Shown one piece after another: positions 11,058-23,971 of a stretch of 64,000 nucleotides of DNA. The DNA is from Nomia melanderi. Lineage: Eukaryota > Arthropoda > Insecta > Hymenoptera > Halictidae. The notes under the pieces were generated by a model that searched no databases, was not told the origin of the DNA, and worked only from the letters and a program-made list of their open reading frames with translations. The stretch's first letter is position 1, and the number at the start of each line of letters is the position of its first letter. The stretch spans positions 1,488,001-1,552,000 of the forward strand of contig NW_027475142.1 in assembly GCF_051020985.1 (NCBI RefSeq), in the 5' to 3' direction. The translations under genes were made by a program, and so were the position numbers.

Positions 11058-12807
11058 CTGACCCTGAGTGTCCGGCCCCATGAGACGGTGGTTTTCTCGG
11101 ACCCTGGTGGTCCGAGGTCGTTGCCGCCGCTCAGATTCATGCGCTAGGGCCTCGCGCAGACAAAGCACTTTGACTTATCGCGCTATCTCTAATAGCACCC
11201 GAGATATCACCAGATATATTATGGATTTTTCCCTGACCATGACAGTCCGGCCCCATTAGACGGTGGTTTTCTCGGCCCCTGGTGGTCCGAGGTCGTTCCC
11301 GCTGCACAGATTCATGCGCCAGTGCCCCCTGCATATAATTCAGTTTGGTTTAGTGCGGTATCTGTAAGAGCACCCGAGATATAACCAGATATATATTGGA
11401 TTTTTCCCTGACCCTGACAGTCCGGCCCCATGACACGGTGATTTTCTCGGCCCCTGGTGGTCCGAGGTCGTTGCCGCTGCCCAGATTCATGCGACAGGGC
11501 CTCCCGCAGACAAAGCACTTTGGTTTATTGCGCTATCTGTAATAGCACCCGAGATATCACCAGATATATACTGGATTTTTACATGACCTTGGGTGACGGA
11601 TTCCGAATATCTGTAATTTTCTCGGCCCCTGGTGGTCCGAGGTCGTTCCTGCTGCACAGATTCATTCGCCAGTGCCTCCTACAGACAATGCACTTTGATT
11701 TATTGCGCTATCTCTAATAGCACCCTAGATATCACCAGATATATATTGTGTTTTTACCTAACCCTTACAGTCCGGCCCCATGAGACGGCCATTTTCTCGG
11801 CCCCTGGTGGTCCGAGGTCGTTCCCGCTGCACAGAATCATGCGCCAGGACTTCCTGCAGAGAATGCACTTTGGTTTATTGCGCTATCTCTAATAGCACCC
11901 GAGATATCACCAGATATATATTGGATTTTTCACTGACCCTGGGTGTACGGCCCCATGAGACGGTGGTTTTCTCGGCCCCTGGTGGTCCGAGGTCGTTCCC
12001 GCTGCAGAGATTCATGCGCCAGGGCCTCCTGCAGATAATGCACTTTGGTTTATTGCGCTATCTCTAATAGCACCCGAGATATCACCAGATATATATTGGA
12101 TTTTTCCCTGACCCTGAGTGTCCGGCCCCATGAGACTGCGGTTTTCTCGGCCCCTGGTGGTCCGAGGTCGTTCCCGCTGCACACATTCATGTACCAGGGC
12201 CTCCTACAGACAATGCACTTTGATTTATTGCGCTATCTGTAATAGCACCCGAGATATCACCAGATATATATTGGATTTTTCACTGACCCTGAGTGTCCGG
12301 CCCCATGAGACGGTGGTTGTCTCGGCCCCTGGAGGTCCGAGGTCGTTCCCGCTGCACAGATTCATGCGCCAGGGCCTCCTGCAGATAATTCACTGTGGTT
12401 TATTTCGCTATCTCTAATAGCACCCGAGATATCACCAGATATATATTGGATTTTCCCCTGACCCTGAGTGTCCGGCCCCATGAGACGGTGGTTTTTTCGG
12501 CCCCTGGTGGTCCGAGGTCGTTCCCGCTGCATAGATTCGGGCGCCAGTGCCTCCTGCAGATAATTCACTTTGGTTTACTGCGCTATCTCTAATAGTACCC
12601 GAGATATCACCAGATATATATTGGATTTTGCCCTGACCCTGAGTGTCCGACCCCATTTGACTGTGGTTGTCTCGGCCCCTGGAGGTCCGAGGTCGTTCCC
12701 GCTGCACAGATGCATGCGCCAGGGCCTCCTGCACATAATTCACTTTGGTTTATTGCGCTGTATCTAATAGCACCCGAGATATCACCAGATATATATTGGA
12801 TTTTTCA
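11058..12807 (+). repeat. 10-monomer higher-order repeat, copy 2
   Basis: This is the second full 1,750-bp unit, colinear with 9308-11057 and 12808 onward. It has the private variants ATTATGG at 11219 and CACTGTGG near 12393. Its divergent GTGACGG monomer lies at 11544-11718. Confidence 0.92.
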
Positions 12808-13123
12808 CTGACCCTGAGTGTCCGGCCCCATGAGACGGTGGTTTTCTCGGACCCTGGTGGTCCGAGGTCGTTGCCGCCGCTCAGATTCATGCGCTAGGGC
12901 CTCGCGCAGACAAAGCACTTTGACTTATCGCGCTATCTCTAATAGCACCCGAGATATCACCAGATATATAATGGATTTTTCCCTGACCATGACAGTCCGG
13001 CCCCATTAAACGGTGGTTTTCTCGGCCCCTGGTTGTCCGAGGTCGTTCCCGCTGCACAGATTCATGCGCCAGTGCCCCCTGCATATAATTCAGTTTGGTT
13101 TAGTGCGGTATCTGTAAGAGCAC
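12808..13123 (+). repeat. 10-monomer higher-order repeat, truncated copy 3
   Basis: Just under two monomers of a third 10-monomer unit are present (the GCGCTAGGGCC monomer, then CCATTAAACGG with GTAAGAG). The unit is then cut by the start of the second long-duplication copy. The private changes CCATTAAAC and GGTTGTCCG separate it from copies 1 and 2. Confidence 0.9.
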
Positions 13124-16100
13124 CCGAGATATCACCAGATATATATTGGATTTTTCCGTGACCCTTAGTGTCCGTCCCCATGAGACGGTGGTTTTCTCGG
13201 TCCGTGGTGGTCCGAGGTCGTTCCCGCTGCACAGATTCATGCGCCAGGGCCTCCTGCAGATAATTCACTTTGGTTTATTGCGCTATCTCTAATAGCACCC
13301 GAGTTATCACCAGATATATATTGAATTTTCCCCTGACCATGAGAGTCCGGCCCCATGTGTCGGTGGTTTTCTCGGCCCCTGGTGGTCCGAGGTCGTTCCC
13401 GCTTCCCAGATTCATGCGCCGGGGCCTCCTACAGACAGTGCACTTTGATTTATTGCGCTATCTGTAATAGCACCGGAGAAAGCTCCATATATATGCTGGA
13501 TTTTTACATGACTTTGGGTGGCGGATACCGAAAATCTGTCATTTTCTCGGCCCCTGGTGGTCCGATGTCGTTCCCGCTGGCCAGATTCATGCGCCAGGGC
13601 CTCCTACAGACAATGCACTTTGGTTTATTGCGCTATCTCTAATAGCACCTGAGATATCACCAGATATATATTGGATTTTCCCCTGACCCTGAGTGTCTTG
13701 CCCCATGAGACTGTGGTTTTCTCGGCCCCTGGTGGTCCGAGGTCATTCCCGTTAAACAGTTTCGTGCGCCAGGGCCTCCTGCAGATAATTCACTTTGGTT
13801 TATGGCGCTATCTCTAATAGCACCCGAGATATCACCAGATATATATTGGATTTTTCCCTAACCCTGAGAGTCCGGCCACATGAGACTGTGGTTTTCTAGG
13901 CCCCTGGTGGTCCGAAGTCGTTCCCGCTGCACAGATTCATGCGCCAGGGCCTCCTACAGACAAGGCGCTTCGGTTTATTGCGCTATCTCTAATAGCACCC
14001 GAGATATCACCAGATATATATTGGATTTTCCCCTGACCCTGAGTGTCCGGCCCCATGAGACTGTGATTTTCTCGGACCCTGGTGGTCCGATGTCGTTCCC
14101 GCTGCACAGATGCATGCGCCAGGGCCTCCTGCAGATAATTCACTTTGGTTTATTGCGCTATCTGCAATAGCACCCGAGATATCACCAGATATATATTGGA
14201 TTTTCCCCTGGACCTGAGTGTCCGGCCCCATGAGACGGTGGTTGTCTCGGCCCCTGGTGGTCGGAGGTCGTTCCCGCTGCACAGATGCATGCGCCAGGGC
14301 CTCCTACAGATAATTCACTTTGGTTTATTGCGCTATCTCTAATAGCACCCAAGATATCACCAGATATATATTGAATTTTTCCCTGACCCTGAGTGTCCGG
14401 CCCCATGAGATGGTGGTTCTTTTGGCCCCTGGTGATCCGAGGCCGTTGCCGCTGCACAGATTCATGCGCCAGGGCCTCCCGCAGACAAAGTACTTTGATT
14501 TATTGCGCTATCTCTAATAGCACCCGAGATATCACCAGAAATATATTGTATTTTCCCCTGACCCTGAGTGTCCGGCCCCATGAGATGGTGGTTCTCTCGG
14601 CCCCTGGTGATCCGAGGTAGTTCCCGCTGCACAGATTCATGCGCCAGGGCCTCCTGCAGACAATGCACTTTGATTTATTTCGCTATCTGTAATAGGGCCC
14701 GAGATATCACCAGATATATATTGGATTTTCCCCAGACCCTGAGTGTCCGGCCCCATGAGACTGTAGTTTTCTCGGCCCCTGGAGGACCGAGGACGTTCCC
14801 GCTGCACAGATTCATGCGCCAGGGCCTCCTACAGGTCATGCACTTTGATTTATTGCGCTATCTGTAATAGCTCCCGAGAATTCACAAGATATATATTGGA
14901 TTTTTCCCTGACCCTGAGTGTCCGGCCCCATGAGACTGTGATTTTCTCGGACCCTGGTGGTCCGAGGTCGTTCCCGCTGCACAGATTCATGCGCCAGGGC
15001 CTCCTGCAGACAATGCACTTTGATTTATTTCGCTATCTGTAATAGGGCCCGAGATATCACCAGATATATATTGGATTTTCCCCAGACCCTGAGTGTCCGG
15101 CCCCATGAGACTGTAGTTTTCTCGGCCCCTGGAGGACCGAGGACGTTCCCGCTGCACAGATTCATGCGCCAGGGCCTCCTACAGGTCATGCACTTTGATT
15201 TATTGCGCTATCTGTAATAGCTCCCGAGAATTCACAAGATATATATTGGATTTTTCCCTGACCCTGAGTGTCCGGCCCCATGAGACTGTGGTTTTCTCGG
15301 CCCCTGGTGGTCCGAGGTCATTCCCGTTAAACAGTTTCATGCGCCAGGGCCTCCTGCAGATAATTCACTTTGGTTTATGGCGCTATCTCTAATAGCACCC
15401 GAGATATCACCAGATATATATTGGATTTTCCCCTGACCCTGAGTGTCCGGCCACATGAGACTGTGGTTTTCTAGGCCCCTGGTGGTCCGAAGTCGTTCCC
15501 GCTGCACAGATTCATGCGCCAGGGCCTCCTACAGACAAGGCACTTTGGTTTATTGCGCTATCTCTAATAGCACCCGAGATATCACCAGATATATATTGGA
15601 TTTTCCCCTGACCCTGAGTGTCCGTCCCCATGAGACGGTGGTTTTCTCGGTCCGTGGTGGTCCGAGGTCGTTCCCGCTGCACAGATTCATGCGCCAGGGC
15701 CTCCTGCAGATAATTCACTTTGGTTTATTGCGCTATCTCTAATAGCACCCGAGTTATCACCAGATATATATTGAATTTTCCCCTGACACTGAGTGTCCGG
15801 CCCCATGTGTCGGTGGTTTTCTCGGCCCCTGGTGGTCCGAGGTCGTTCCCGCTTCCCAGATTCATGCGCCGGGGCCTCCTACAGACAGTGCACTTTGATT
15901 TATTGCGCTATCTGTAATAGCACCGGAGAAAGCTCCATATATATGCTGGATTTTTACATGACTTTGGGTGGCGGATACCGAAAATCTGTAATTTTCTCGG
16001 CCCCTGGTGGTCCGATGTCGTTCCCGCTGGCCAGATTCATGCGCCAGGGCCTCCTACAGACAATGCACTTTGGTTTATTGCGCTATCTCTAATAGCACCT

Positions 16101-19100
16101 GAGATATCACCAGATATATATTGGATTTTCCCCTGACCCTGAGTGTCCGGCCCCATGAGATTGTGGTTTTCTAGGCCCCTGGTGGTCCGAGGTCGTTCCC
16201 GCTGCACAGATTCATGAGCCAGTGCCTCCTACAGACAATGCACTTTGATTTATTGCGCTATATGTAATAGCACCCGAGATATCACCTGATATATATTGGA
16301 TTTTACCCTGACCCTGAGTGTCGGGCCCCATGAGACCGTGGTTGTCTCGGCCCCTGGTGGTCCGAGGTCGTTCCCGCTGCCCAGATCCATGCGCCAGGGC
16401 CTCCTACAGACAATGCACTTTGATTTGGTGTGCGCTATCTGTAATAGCACCCGAGATATCACCAGATATATACTGGATTTTTCCCTAACCCTGAGTGTCC
16501 GGCCCGATGGGACGGTGGTTGTCTCGGCCCCTGGTGGTCGGAGGTCGTTCTCGTTGCACAGATTCATGCGCCAGGGCCTCCTGCAGATAATTCACTTTGG
16601 TTTATTGCGCTATATCTACTAGCACCCGAGATATCACCAGATATATATTGGATTTTCCCCTGACCATGAGTGTCCGGCCCCATGAGACGGTGATTTTCTC
16701 GGGCCCTGGTGGTCCGTGGTCGTTCCCGCTGCACAGAATCATGCGCCAGGGCTTCCTGCAGACAATGCACTTTGGTTTATTGCGCTATCTCTAATAGCAC
16801 CCGAGATATCACCAGATATATATTGGATTTTCCCCTGACCATGAGAGTCCGGCCCCATGAGACGGTGGTTTTATCGGCCCCTGGTGGTCCGAGGTCCTTC
16901 CCGCTGCACAGATTCATGCGCCTGGGCCTCCTGGAGATAATTCACTTTGGTTTATTGCGCTATCTCTAATAACACCCGAGACATCACCAGATATATATTG
17001 GATTTTTCACTGACCCTGAGTGTCCGGCCCCATGAGATGGTCGTTTTCTCGGCCCCTGGTGGTCCGAGGTCGTTCCCTCTGCACAGATTCATGCGCCAGG
17101 GCCTCCTGCAGATAATTCACATTGGTTTATTGCGCTATCTCTAATAGCACCCGAGATATCACCAGATATATATAGGATTTCTCCCTGACCCTGACTGTCC
17201 GGCCCCATGGGACGGTGGTTGTCTCGGCCCCTGGTAGTCCGAGGTCGTTCCTGCGGCACAGATACATGCGCCAGGGCCTCCTACAGAAAATGCACATTGA
17301 TTTATTCTGCTATCTGTAATAGCACCCGAGATATCACCAGATCTATATTGGATTTTCCCCTGACCCTGAGTGTCCGGCCCCATGAGATGGTGGTTTTCTC
17401 GGCCCCTGGTGATCCGAGGTCGTTCCCGCTTCACAGATTCATGCACCAGGGCCTCTTGCAGACAATTCACTTTGGTTTATTGCGCTATCACTAATAGCAC
17501 CCGAGATATCACCAGATATATATTTGACTTTTCCTCGACCATGACAGTCCGGCCCCATGAGACGGTGGTTTTATCGGCCCCTGGCGGTCCGAGGTCGTTG
17601 CCGCTGCACAGAATCATGCGCCAGGGCTTCCTGCAGACAATGCACTTTGGTTTATTGCGCTATCTCTAATAGCACCCGAGATATAACCAGATATATATGG
17701 GATTTTCCGCTGACCCTGAGTGTCCGGCCCCATGAGATGGTGGTTTTCTCGGCCCCTGGTGATCCGAGGCTGTTCCCGCTGCACAGATTCATGCGACAGG
17801 GACTCTTGCAGATAATTCACTTTGGTTTATTGCGCTATCTGTAATAGCACCCGTGATATCACCAGATATATATTGGATTTTTCACTGACCCTAAGTGTCC
17901 GGCCCTTCGGGACGGTGGTTTTCTCGGCCCCTGGTGGTCCGAGGGCGTTCCTGCTGCACAGATTCATGGGCCGGTGCCCCCTGCAAATAATTCACTTTGG
18001 TTTATTGCGCTATCTCCTAATAGCACCCGAGATATCACCAGATATATATTGGATTTTCCACTGACCCTGAGTGTCCGGCCCCATGAGACTGTGGTTTTCT
18101 CGGCCCCTGGTGGTCCGAGGTCGTTGCCGCTGCCCAGATTCATGCGACAGGGCCTCCCGCAGACAAAGCACTTTGGTTTATTGCGCTATCTGTAATAGCA
18201 CCCGAGATATCACCAGATATATACTGGATTTTTACATGACCTTGGGTGACGGATTCCGAATATCTGTAATTTTCTCGGCCCCTGGTTGTCCGAGGTCGTT
18301 CCTGCTGCACAGATTCATTCGCCAGTGCCTCCTACAGACAATGCACTTTGATTTATTGCGCTATCTCTAATAGCACCCTAGATATCACCAGATATATATT
18401 GTGTTTTTCCCTATCCCTTACAGTCCGGCCCCATGAGACGGCCATTTTCTCGGCCCCTGGTGGTCCGAGGTCGTTCCCGCTGCACAGATTCATGCGCCAG
18501 GGCCTCCTGCAGATAATTCACTTTGGTTTATTGCGCTATCTCTAATAGCACCCAAGATATCGCCAGATATATATTGGATTTTTCCAAGACCCTGAGTGTC
18601 CGGCCCCATGAGACTGTGGTTTTCTCGGCCCCTGGTGGTCCGTGGTCGTTCCCGTTGCACTGATTCATGCGCCAGGGCCTCCTGCAGATAATTCACTTTG
18701 GTTTATTGCGCTATCTGTAATAGCACCCGAGATATCACCAGATTTATATTGGATTTTCCCCTGACCCTGAGTGTCCGGCCCCATGAGACTGTGGTTTACT
18801 CGGCCCCTGGTGGTCCGAGGTCGTTCCCGTTCCACAGATTCATGCGCCAGGGCCTCCTGCAGATAATTCACTTTGGTTTATTGCGCTATCTCTAATAGCA
18901 CCCGAGATATCACCAGATATATATTGGATTTTCTCCTGACCCTGAGTGTCCGGCCCTATGAGACTGTGGTTTTCTCGGCCCCTGGCGGTCCGAGGTCGTT
19001 CCCGCTGCACAGATTCATGCGCCAGGGCCTCCTACAGACAAGGCACTTTGATTTATTGCGCTATCTGTAATAGCACCCGAGATATCACCAGATATATATT

Positions 19101-19515
19101 GGATTTTCCCCTGACCCTGAGTGTCCGGCCCCATGAGACTGTGGTTTTCTCGGCCCCTGGTGGTCCGAGGTCGTTCCCGCAGCACAGATTCAGGCGCCAG
19201 GGCCTCCTACAGACAATGCACTTTGATTTATTGCGCTATCTGTAATAGCTCCCGAGATATCACCAGATATATATTGGATTTTTCACTGACCCTAAGTGTC
19301 CGGCCCCTCGGGACGGTGGTTTTCACGGCCCCCGGTGGACCGAGGTCGTTCCCGCTGCTCAGATTCATGCGCCAGGGCCTCCTGCAGATAATTCACTTTG
19401 GCTTATTGCGCTATCTCTAATAGCACCCAAGATATGACCAGATATATATTGGATTTTTCCCTGACCCTGAGTGTCCGGCCCCATGAGACTGTGGTTTTCT
19501 CGGCCCCTGGTGGTC
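13124..19515 (+). repeat. Long duplication, copy 2 (6.4 kb)
   Basis: This is a near-identical copy of 2446-8837, preserving every odd monomer: the AAAGCTCC type at 13469 and 15919, the AGGGCCC/AGCTCCC doublets, the 177-bp monomer at 16269 and the 176-bp monomer at 17846. It joins directly onto the third, broken copy of the 10-monomer repeat at about 13119-13124, where that monomer begins AGCACC after TAAG instead of TAAT. Such identity over 6.4 kb implies a recent duplication or strong homogenisation. Confidence 0.9.
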
Positions 19516-19636
19516 TGAGGTCGTTACCGTTGCACAGATTCATGAGCCAGGGCCTCCTACAGACAATGCACTTTGATTTAGTGCGCTATATGTAATAGCA
19601 CCCGAGATATCACCCGATATATATTGGATTTTACCC
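19516..19636 (+). repeat. Extra-monomer region in duplication copy 2
   Basis: This sequence and its flanks form one monomer absent from copy 1. It has ATGAGCCAGGGCC, CGCTATATGTAATAG and ATCACCCGATAT. The first two of these resemble the monomers near 5520-5650, which carry ATGAGCCAG and TATATGTAAT. It could be an ectopic conversion from that type, or an ancestral monomer lost from copy 1. Breakpoints are approximate. Confidence 0.7.
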
Positions 19637-20359
19637 TGACCATGAGTGTCCGGCCCCATGAGACTGTGGTTTTCTCGGCCCCTGGTGGTCCGAGGTCGTT
19701 CCCGCTGCACAGATTCATGCGCCACGGCCTCCTACAGACAATGTACTTTGATTTATTGCGATATCTGTAATAGCACCCGAGATATCACCAGATATATATT
19801 GGATTTTTCACAGACCCTGAGTGTCCGGCCCAATGAGACGGTGGTTTTCTCGGCCCCTGGTGGTCCGAGGTCGTTCCCGCTGCACAGATTCGTGCGCCAG
19901 GTCCTCCTACAGACAATGCACTTTGAATTATTGCGCTATCTGTAATTGCACCCGAGATATCACCAGATATATATTGGATTTTTCCCTTACCCTGAGTGTC
20001 CGGCCCCATGAGACGGTGGTTTTCTCGGCCCCTGGTGGTCCTAGGTCGTTCCCGCTGCACAGATGCATGCGCCAGGGCCTCCTGCAGATAATTCCCTTTG
20101 GCTTATTGCGCTATCTCTAATAGCACCCGAGATATCACCAGATATATATTGGATTTTCCCCTGACCCTGAGTGTCCGGCCCCATGAGACGGTGGTTTTCT
20201 CGGACCCTGGTGGTCCGAGGTCGTTGCCGCCGCTCAGATTCATGCGCTAGGGCCTCGCGCAGACAAAGCACTTTGACTTATCGCGCTATCTCTAATAGCA
20301 CCCGAGATATCACCAGATATATAATGGATTTTTCCCTGACCATGACAGTCCGGCCCCAT
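19637..20359 (+). repeat. Continuation of long duplication, copy 2
   Basis: This segment resumes homology with 8784-9506 after the extra monomer. It includes the variants CAATGAGACGG, GAATTATTGCGC, TGTAATTGCACC and the GCGCTAGGGCCTCGCGC monomer. At 20360 it switches to a sequence copied from 17734 onward, whereas copy 1 continues into the 10-monomer array. Confidence 0.87.
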
Positions 20360-21286
20360 GAGATGGTGGTTTTCTCGGCCCCTGGTGATCCGAGGCTGTT
20401 CCCGCTGCACAGATTCATGCGCCAGGGACTCTTGCAGATAATTCACTTTGGTTTATTGCGCTATCTGTAATAGCACCCGAGATATCACCAGATATATATT
20501 GGATTTTTCACTGACCCTAAGTGTCCGGCCCTTCGGGACGGTGGTTTTCTCGGCCCCTGGTGGTCCGAGGGCGTTCCTGCTGCACAGATTCATGGGCCGG
20601 TGCCCCCTGCAAATAATTCACTTTGGTTTATTGCGCTATCTCCTAATAGCACCCGAGATATCACCAGATATATATTGGATTTTCCACTGACCCTGAGTGT
20701 CCGGCCCCATGAGACTGTGGTTTTCTCGGCCCCTGGTGGTCCGAGGTCGTTGCCGCTGCCCAGATTCATGCGACAGGGCCTCCCGCAGACAAAGCACTTT
20801 GGTTTATTGCGCTATCTGTAATAGCACCCGAGATATCACCAGATATATACTGGATTTTTACATGACCTTGGGTGACGGATTCCGAATATCTGTAATTTTC
20901 TCGGCCCCTGGTTGTCCGAGGTCGTTCCTGCTGCACAGATTCATTCGCCAGTGCCTCCTACAGACAATGCACTTTGATTTATTGCGCTATCTCTAATAGC
21001 ACCCTAGATATCACCAGATATATATTGTGTTTTTCCCTATCCCTTACAGTCCGGCCCCATGAGACGGCCATTTTCTCGGCCCCTGGTGGTCCGAGGTCGT
21101 TCCCGCTGCACAGATTCATGCGCCAGGGCCTCCTACAGATAATTCACTTTGGTTTATTGCGCTATCTCTAATAGCACCCAAGATATCGCCAGATATATAT
21201 TGGATTTTTCCAAGACCCTGAGTGTCCGGCCCCATGAGACTGTGGTTTTCTCGGCCCCTGGTGGTCCGTGGTCGTTCCCGTTGCAC
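20360..21286 (+). repeat. Third copy of a 0.9-kb segment
   Basis: This segment matches 17734-18660 at an offset of 2,626 bp (15 monomers plus 1) and also 7056-7982. It includes the 176-bp monomer at 20472 and the divergent monomer at 20823. A few substitutions are visible, such as ATGCGCCAGG here against ATGCGACAGG at about 17797, and CCGAGATA against CCGTGATA. It ends where TTGCACAGAT here meets TTGCACTGAT in the source. Confidence 0.86.
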
Positions 21287-22747
21287 AGATTCATGCGCCA
21301 GTGCCTCCTGCAGATAATGCACTTTGGTTTATTGCGCTATCTCTAATAGCACCCGAGATATCACCAGATATATATTGGATTTTTCCCTGACCCTGAGTGT
21401 CTGGCCCCATGAGACTGCGGTTTTCTCGGCCCCTGGTGGTCCGAGGTGGTTCCCGCTGCACAGATTCATGCGCCAGGGCCTCCTACAGATAATTCAATTT
21501 GGTTTATTGCGCTATCTCTAATAGCAGCCGAGATATCACCAGATATATATTGGATTTTCCCCTGAACCTGTGTGTCCGGCCCCATGAGACTGTGGTTTTC
21601 TCGGCCCCTGGTGGTCAGAGGTCGTTCCCGCTGCACAGATTCATGCATCAGGGCCTCCTACAGACAATGCACTTTGATTTATTGCGCTATCTGTAATAGC
21701 ACCCGAGATATCACCAGATATATATTGGATTTTTCACTGACCCTGAGTGTCCGGCCCCATGAGACGGTGGTTTTCTCGGCTCCTGGTGGTCCGAGGTCGT
21801 TCCCGCTGCACAGACTCGTGCGCCAGGGCCTCCTACAGACAATGCACTTTGATTTATTGCGCTATCTGTAATAGCACCAGAGATATCACCAGATATATAT
21901 TGGATTTTACCCTGACCCTGAGCGTCCGGCCCCATGAGACGGTGCTTGTCTCGGCCCCTGGAGGTCCGAGGACGTTCCCGCAGCACAGATTCATGCGGCA
22001 GTGCCTCCTGCAGATAATTCACTTTGGTTTACTGCGCTATCTCTAATAGTACCCGAGATATCACCAGATATATATTGGATTTTTCCCTGACCCTGAGTGT
22101 CCGGCCCCATCAGACGGTGCTTGTCTCGGCCCCTGGAGGTCCGAGGACGTTCCCGCAGCACAGATTCATGCGGCAGTGCCTCCTGCAGATAATTCACTTT
22201 GGTTTACTGCGCTATCTCTAATAGTACCCGAGATATCACCAGATATATATTGGATTTTTCCCTGACCCTGAGTGTCCGACCCCATGAGACTGTGGTTTTC
22301 TCTGCCGATGGTGGTCCGAGGTCGTTCCCGCTGCACAGATTCACGCGCCAGGGCCTCCTACAGACAATGCACTTTGATTTATTTCGCTACCTGTAATAGC
22401 ACCCGAGATATCACCAGATATATATTGGATTTTACCCTGACCCTGAGTGTCCGGCCCCATGAGACTGTGGTTTTCTCGGCCCCTGGTGGTCCGAGGTCGT
22501 TCCCGTTGCACTGTTTCATGCGCCAGGGCCTCCTGCAGATAATTCACTTTGGTTTATTGCGCTATCTCTAATAGCACCCGAGATATGACCAGATATATAT
22601 TGTATTTTCCCCTGACCCTGAGTGTCCGGACCCATGAGACTGTGATTTTCTCGGACCCTGGTGGTCCGAGGTGGTTCCCGCTGCACAGATTCATGCGCCA
22701 GGGCCTCCTACAGATAATTCACTTTGGTTTATTGCGCTGTATCTAAT
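21287..22747 (+). repeat. Bridge of segments shared with the super-units
   Basis: This stretch changes from the left-hand to the right-hand monomer families. 21348 resembles the GTGTCTGGCCCC/ACTGCGG monomer of the 6-monomer repeat. About 21440-21907 matches 28788-29255 (offset 7,348). About 21908-22721 matches 28031-28844 (offset 6,123). The same parts occur in the super-units in a different order, so this is a rearranged or degraded relative of them. It holds the leftmost TCTGCCGATGG monomer (22301). Confidence 0.8.
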
Positions 22748-22921
22748 AGCACCCGAGATATCACCAGATATATATTGGATTTTCCCTGACCCTGAGTGTC
22801 CGGCCCCATTTGACTGTGGTTTTCTCGGCCCCTGGAGGTCCGAGGTCGTTCCCGCTGCCCATATTCATGCGCCAGGGCCTCCTGCAGATAATTCACTTTG
22901 GTTTATTGCGCTGTATCTAAT
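22748..22921 (+). repeat. 174-bp length-variant monomer
   Basis: One C is missing from the variable site (TTTTCCCTGACC) and the monomer reads CCCCATTTGAC instead of CCCCATGAGAC. Eleven monomers share both features, starting at 22748, 27472, 30621, 31320, 34294, 36568, 37267, 38141, 41290, 45314 and 46888. All but 37267 follow a monomer ending in GCTGTATCTAAT. They form one lineage and explain why long offsets in this part fall 1-4 bp short of multiples of 175. Confidence 0.93.
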
Positions 22922-23971
22922 AGCACCCGAGATATCACCAGATATATATTGGATTTTCCCCTGACCCTAAGTGTCCGGCCCCATGAGACTGTGGTTTTCT
23001 CGGCCCCTGGTGGTCCGAGGTCGTTCCTGCTGCCCAGATTCATGCGCCAGGGCCTCCTACAGACAATGCACTTTGATTTATTGCGCTATCTGTAATAGGA
23101 CCCGAGATATCACCAGATATATATTGGATTTTCCACTGACCCTGAGTGTCCGGCCCCATGAGACGGTGGTTTTCTCGGCCCCTGGTGGTCCGAGGTGGTT
23201 CCCGCTGCACAGATTCATGCGCCAGGGCCTCCTACAGACAATGCACTTTGATTTATTGCGCTATCTCTAATAGCACCCGAGATATCACCAGATATATATT
23301 GGATTTTCCCCTGACGCTGAGTGTCCGGCCCCATGAGACTGTGGTTTTCTCGGCCCCTGGTGGTCCGAGGTCGTTCCCGCTGCACAGATTCGTGCGCCAG
23401 GGCCTCCTACGGACAATGCACTTTGATTTATTGCGCTATCTATAATAGCACCCGAGATATCACCAGATATATATTGGATTTTTCACTGACCCTGAGTGTC
23501 CGGCCCCATGAGACGGTGGTTTTCTCGGCCCCTGGTGGTCCGAGGTCGCTCCCGCTGCACAGATTCGTGCGCCAGGGCCTCCTACGGACAATGCACTTTG
23601 ATTTATTGCGCTATCTGTAATAGCACCAGAGATATCACCAGATAAATATTGGATTTTACCCTGACCCTGAGTGTCCGGCCCCATGAGACTGTGGTTTACT
23701 CGGCCCCTGGTGGTCCGAGGTCGTTCCCGTTGCACAGATTCATGCGCCAGGGCCTCCTGCAGATAATTCACTTTGGTTTATTGCGCAATCTCTAATAGCA
23801 CCCGAGATATCACCAGATATATATTGGATTTTCCCCTGACCCTGAGTGTCCGGCCCCATGAGACGGTGGTTTTCTCGGCCCCTGGTGGACCGAGGTCGTA
23901 CCCGCTGCACAGATTCATGCCCCAGTGCCTCCTGCAGATAATTCACTTTGGTTTATTGCGCTGTATCTAAT
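22922..23971 (+). repeat. 6-monomer higher-order repeat ABCDEF, copy 1
   Basis: This 1,050-bp unit has six recognisable monomers: A (CCTAAGTG and CCTGCTGCCC), B (CCACTGACC with GAGGTGGTTCCCG), C (CTGACGCTGAG with CTACGGAC), D (TCACTGACC with GTCGCTCCCG), E (CACCAGAG, AAATATTGG, TTTACTCGG) and F (GTCGTACCCG with ATGCCCCAG). A to E repeat at 23972-24846 with few changes. Confidence 0.9.
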
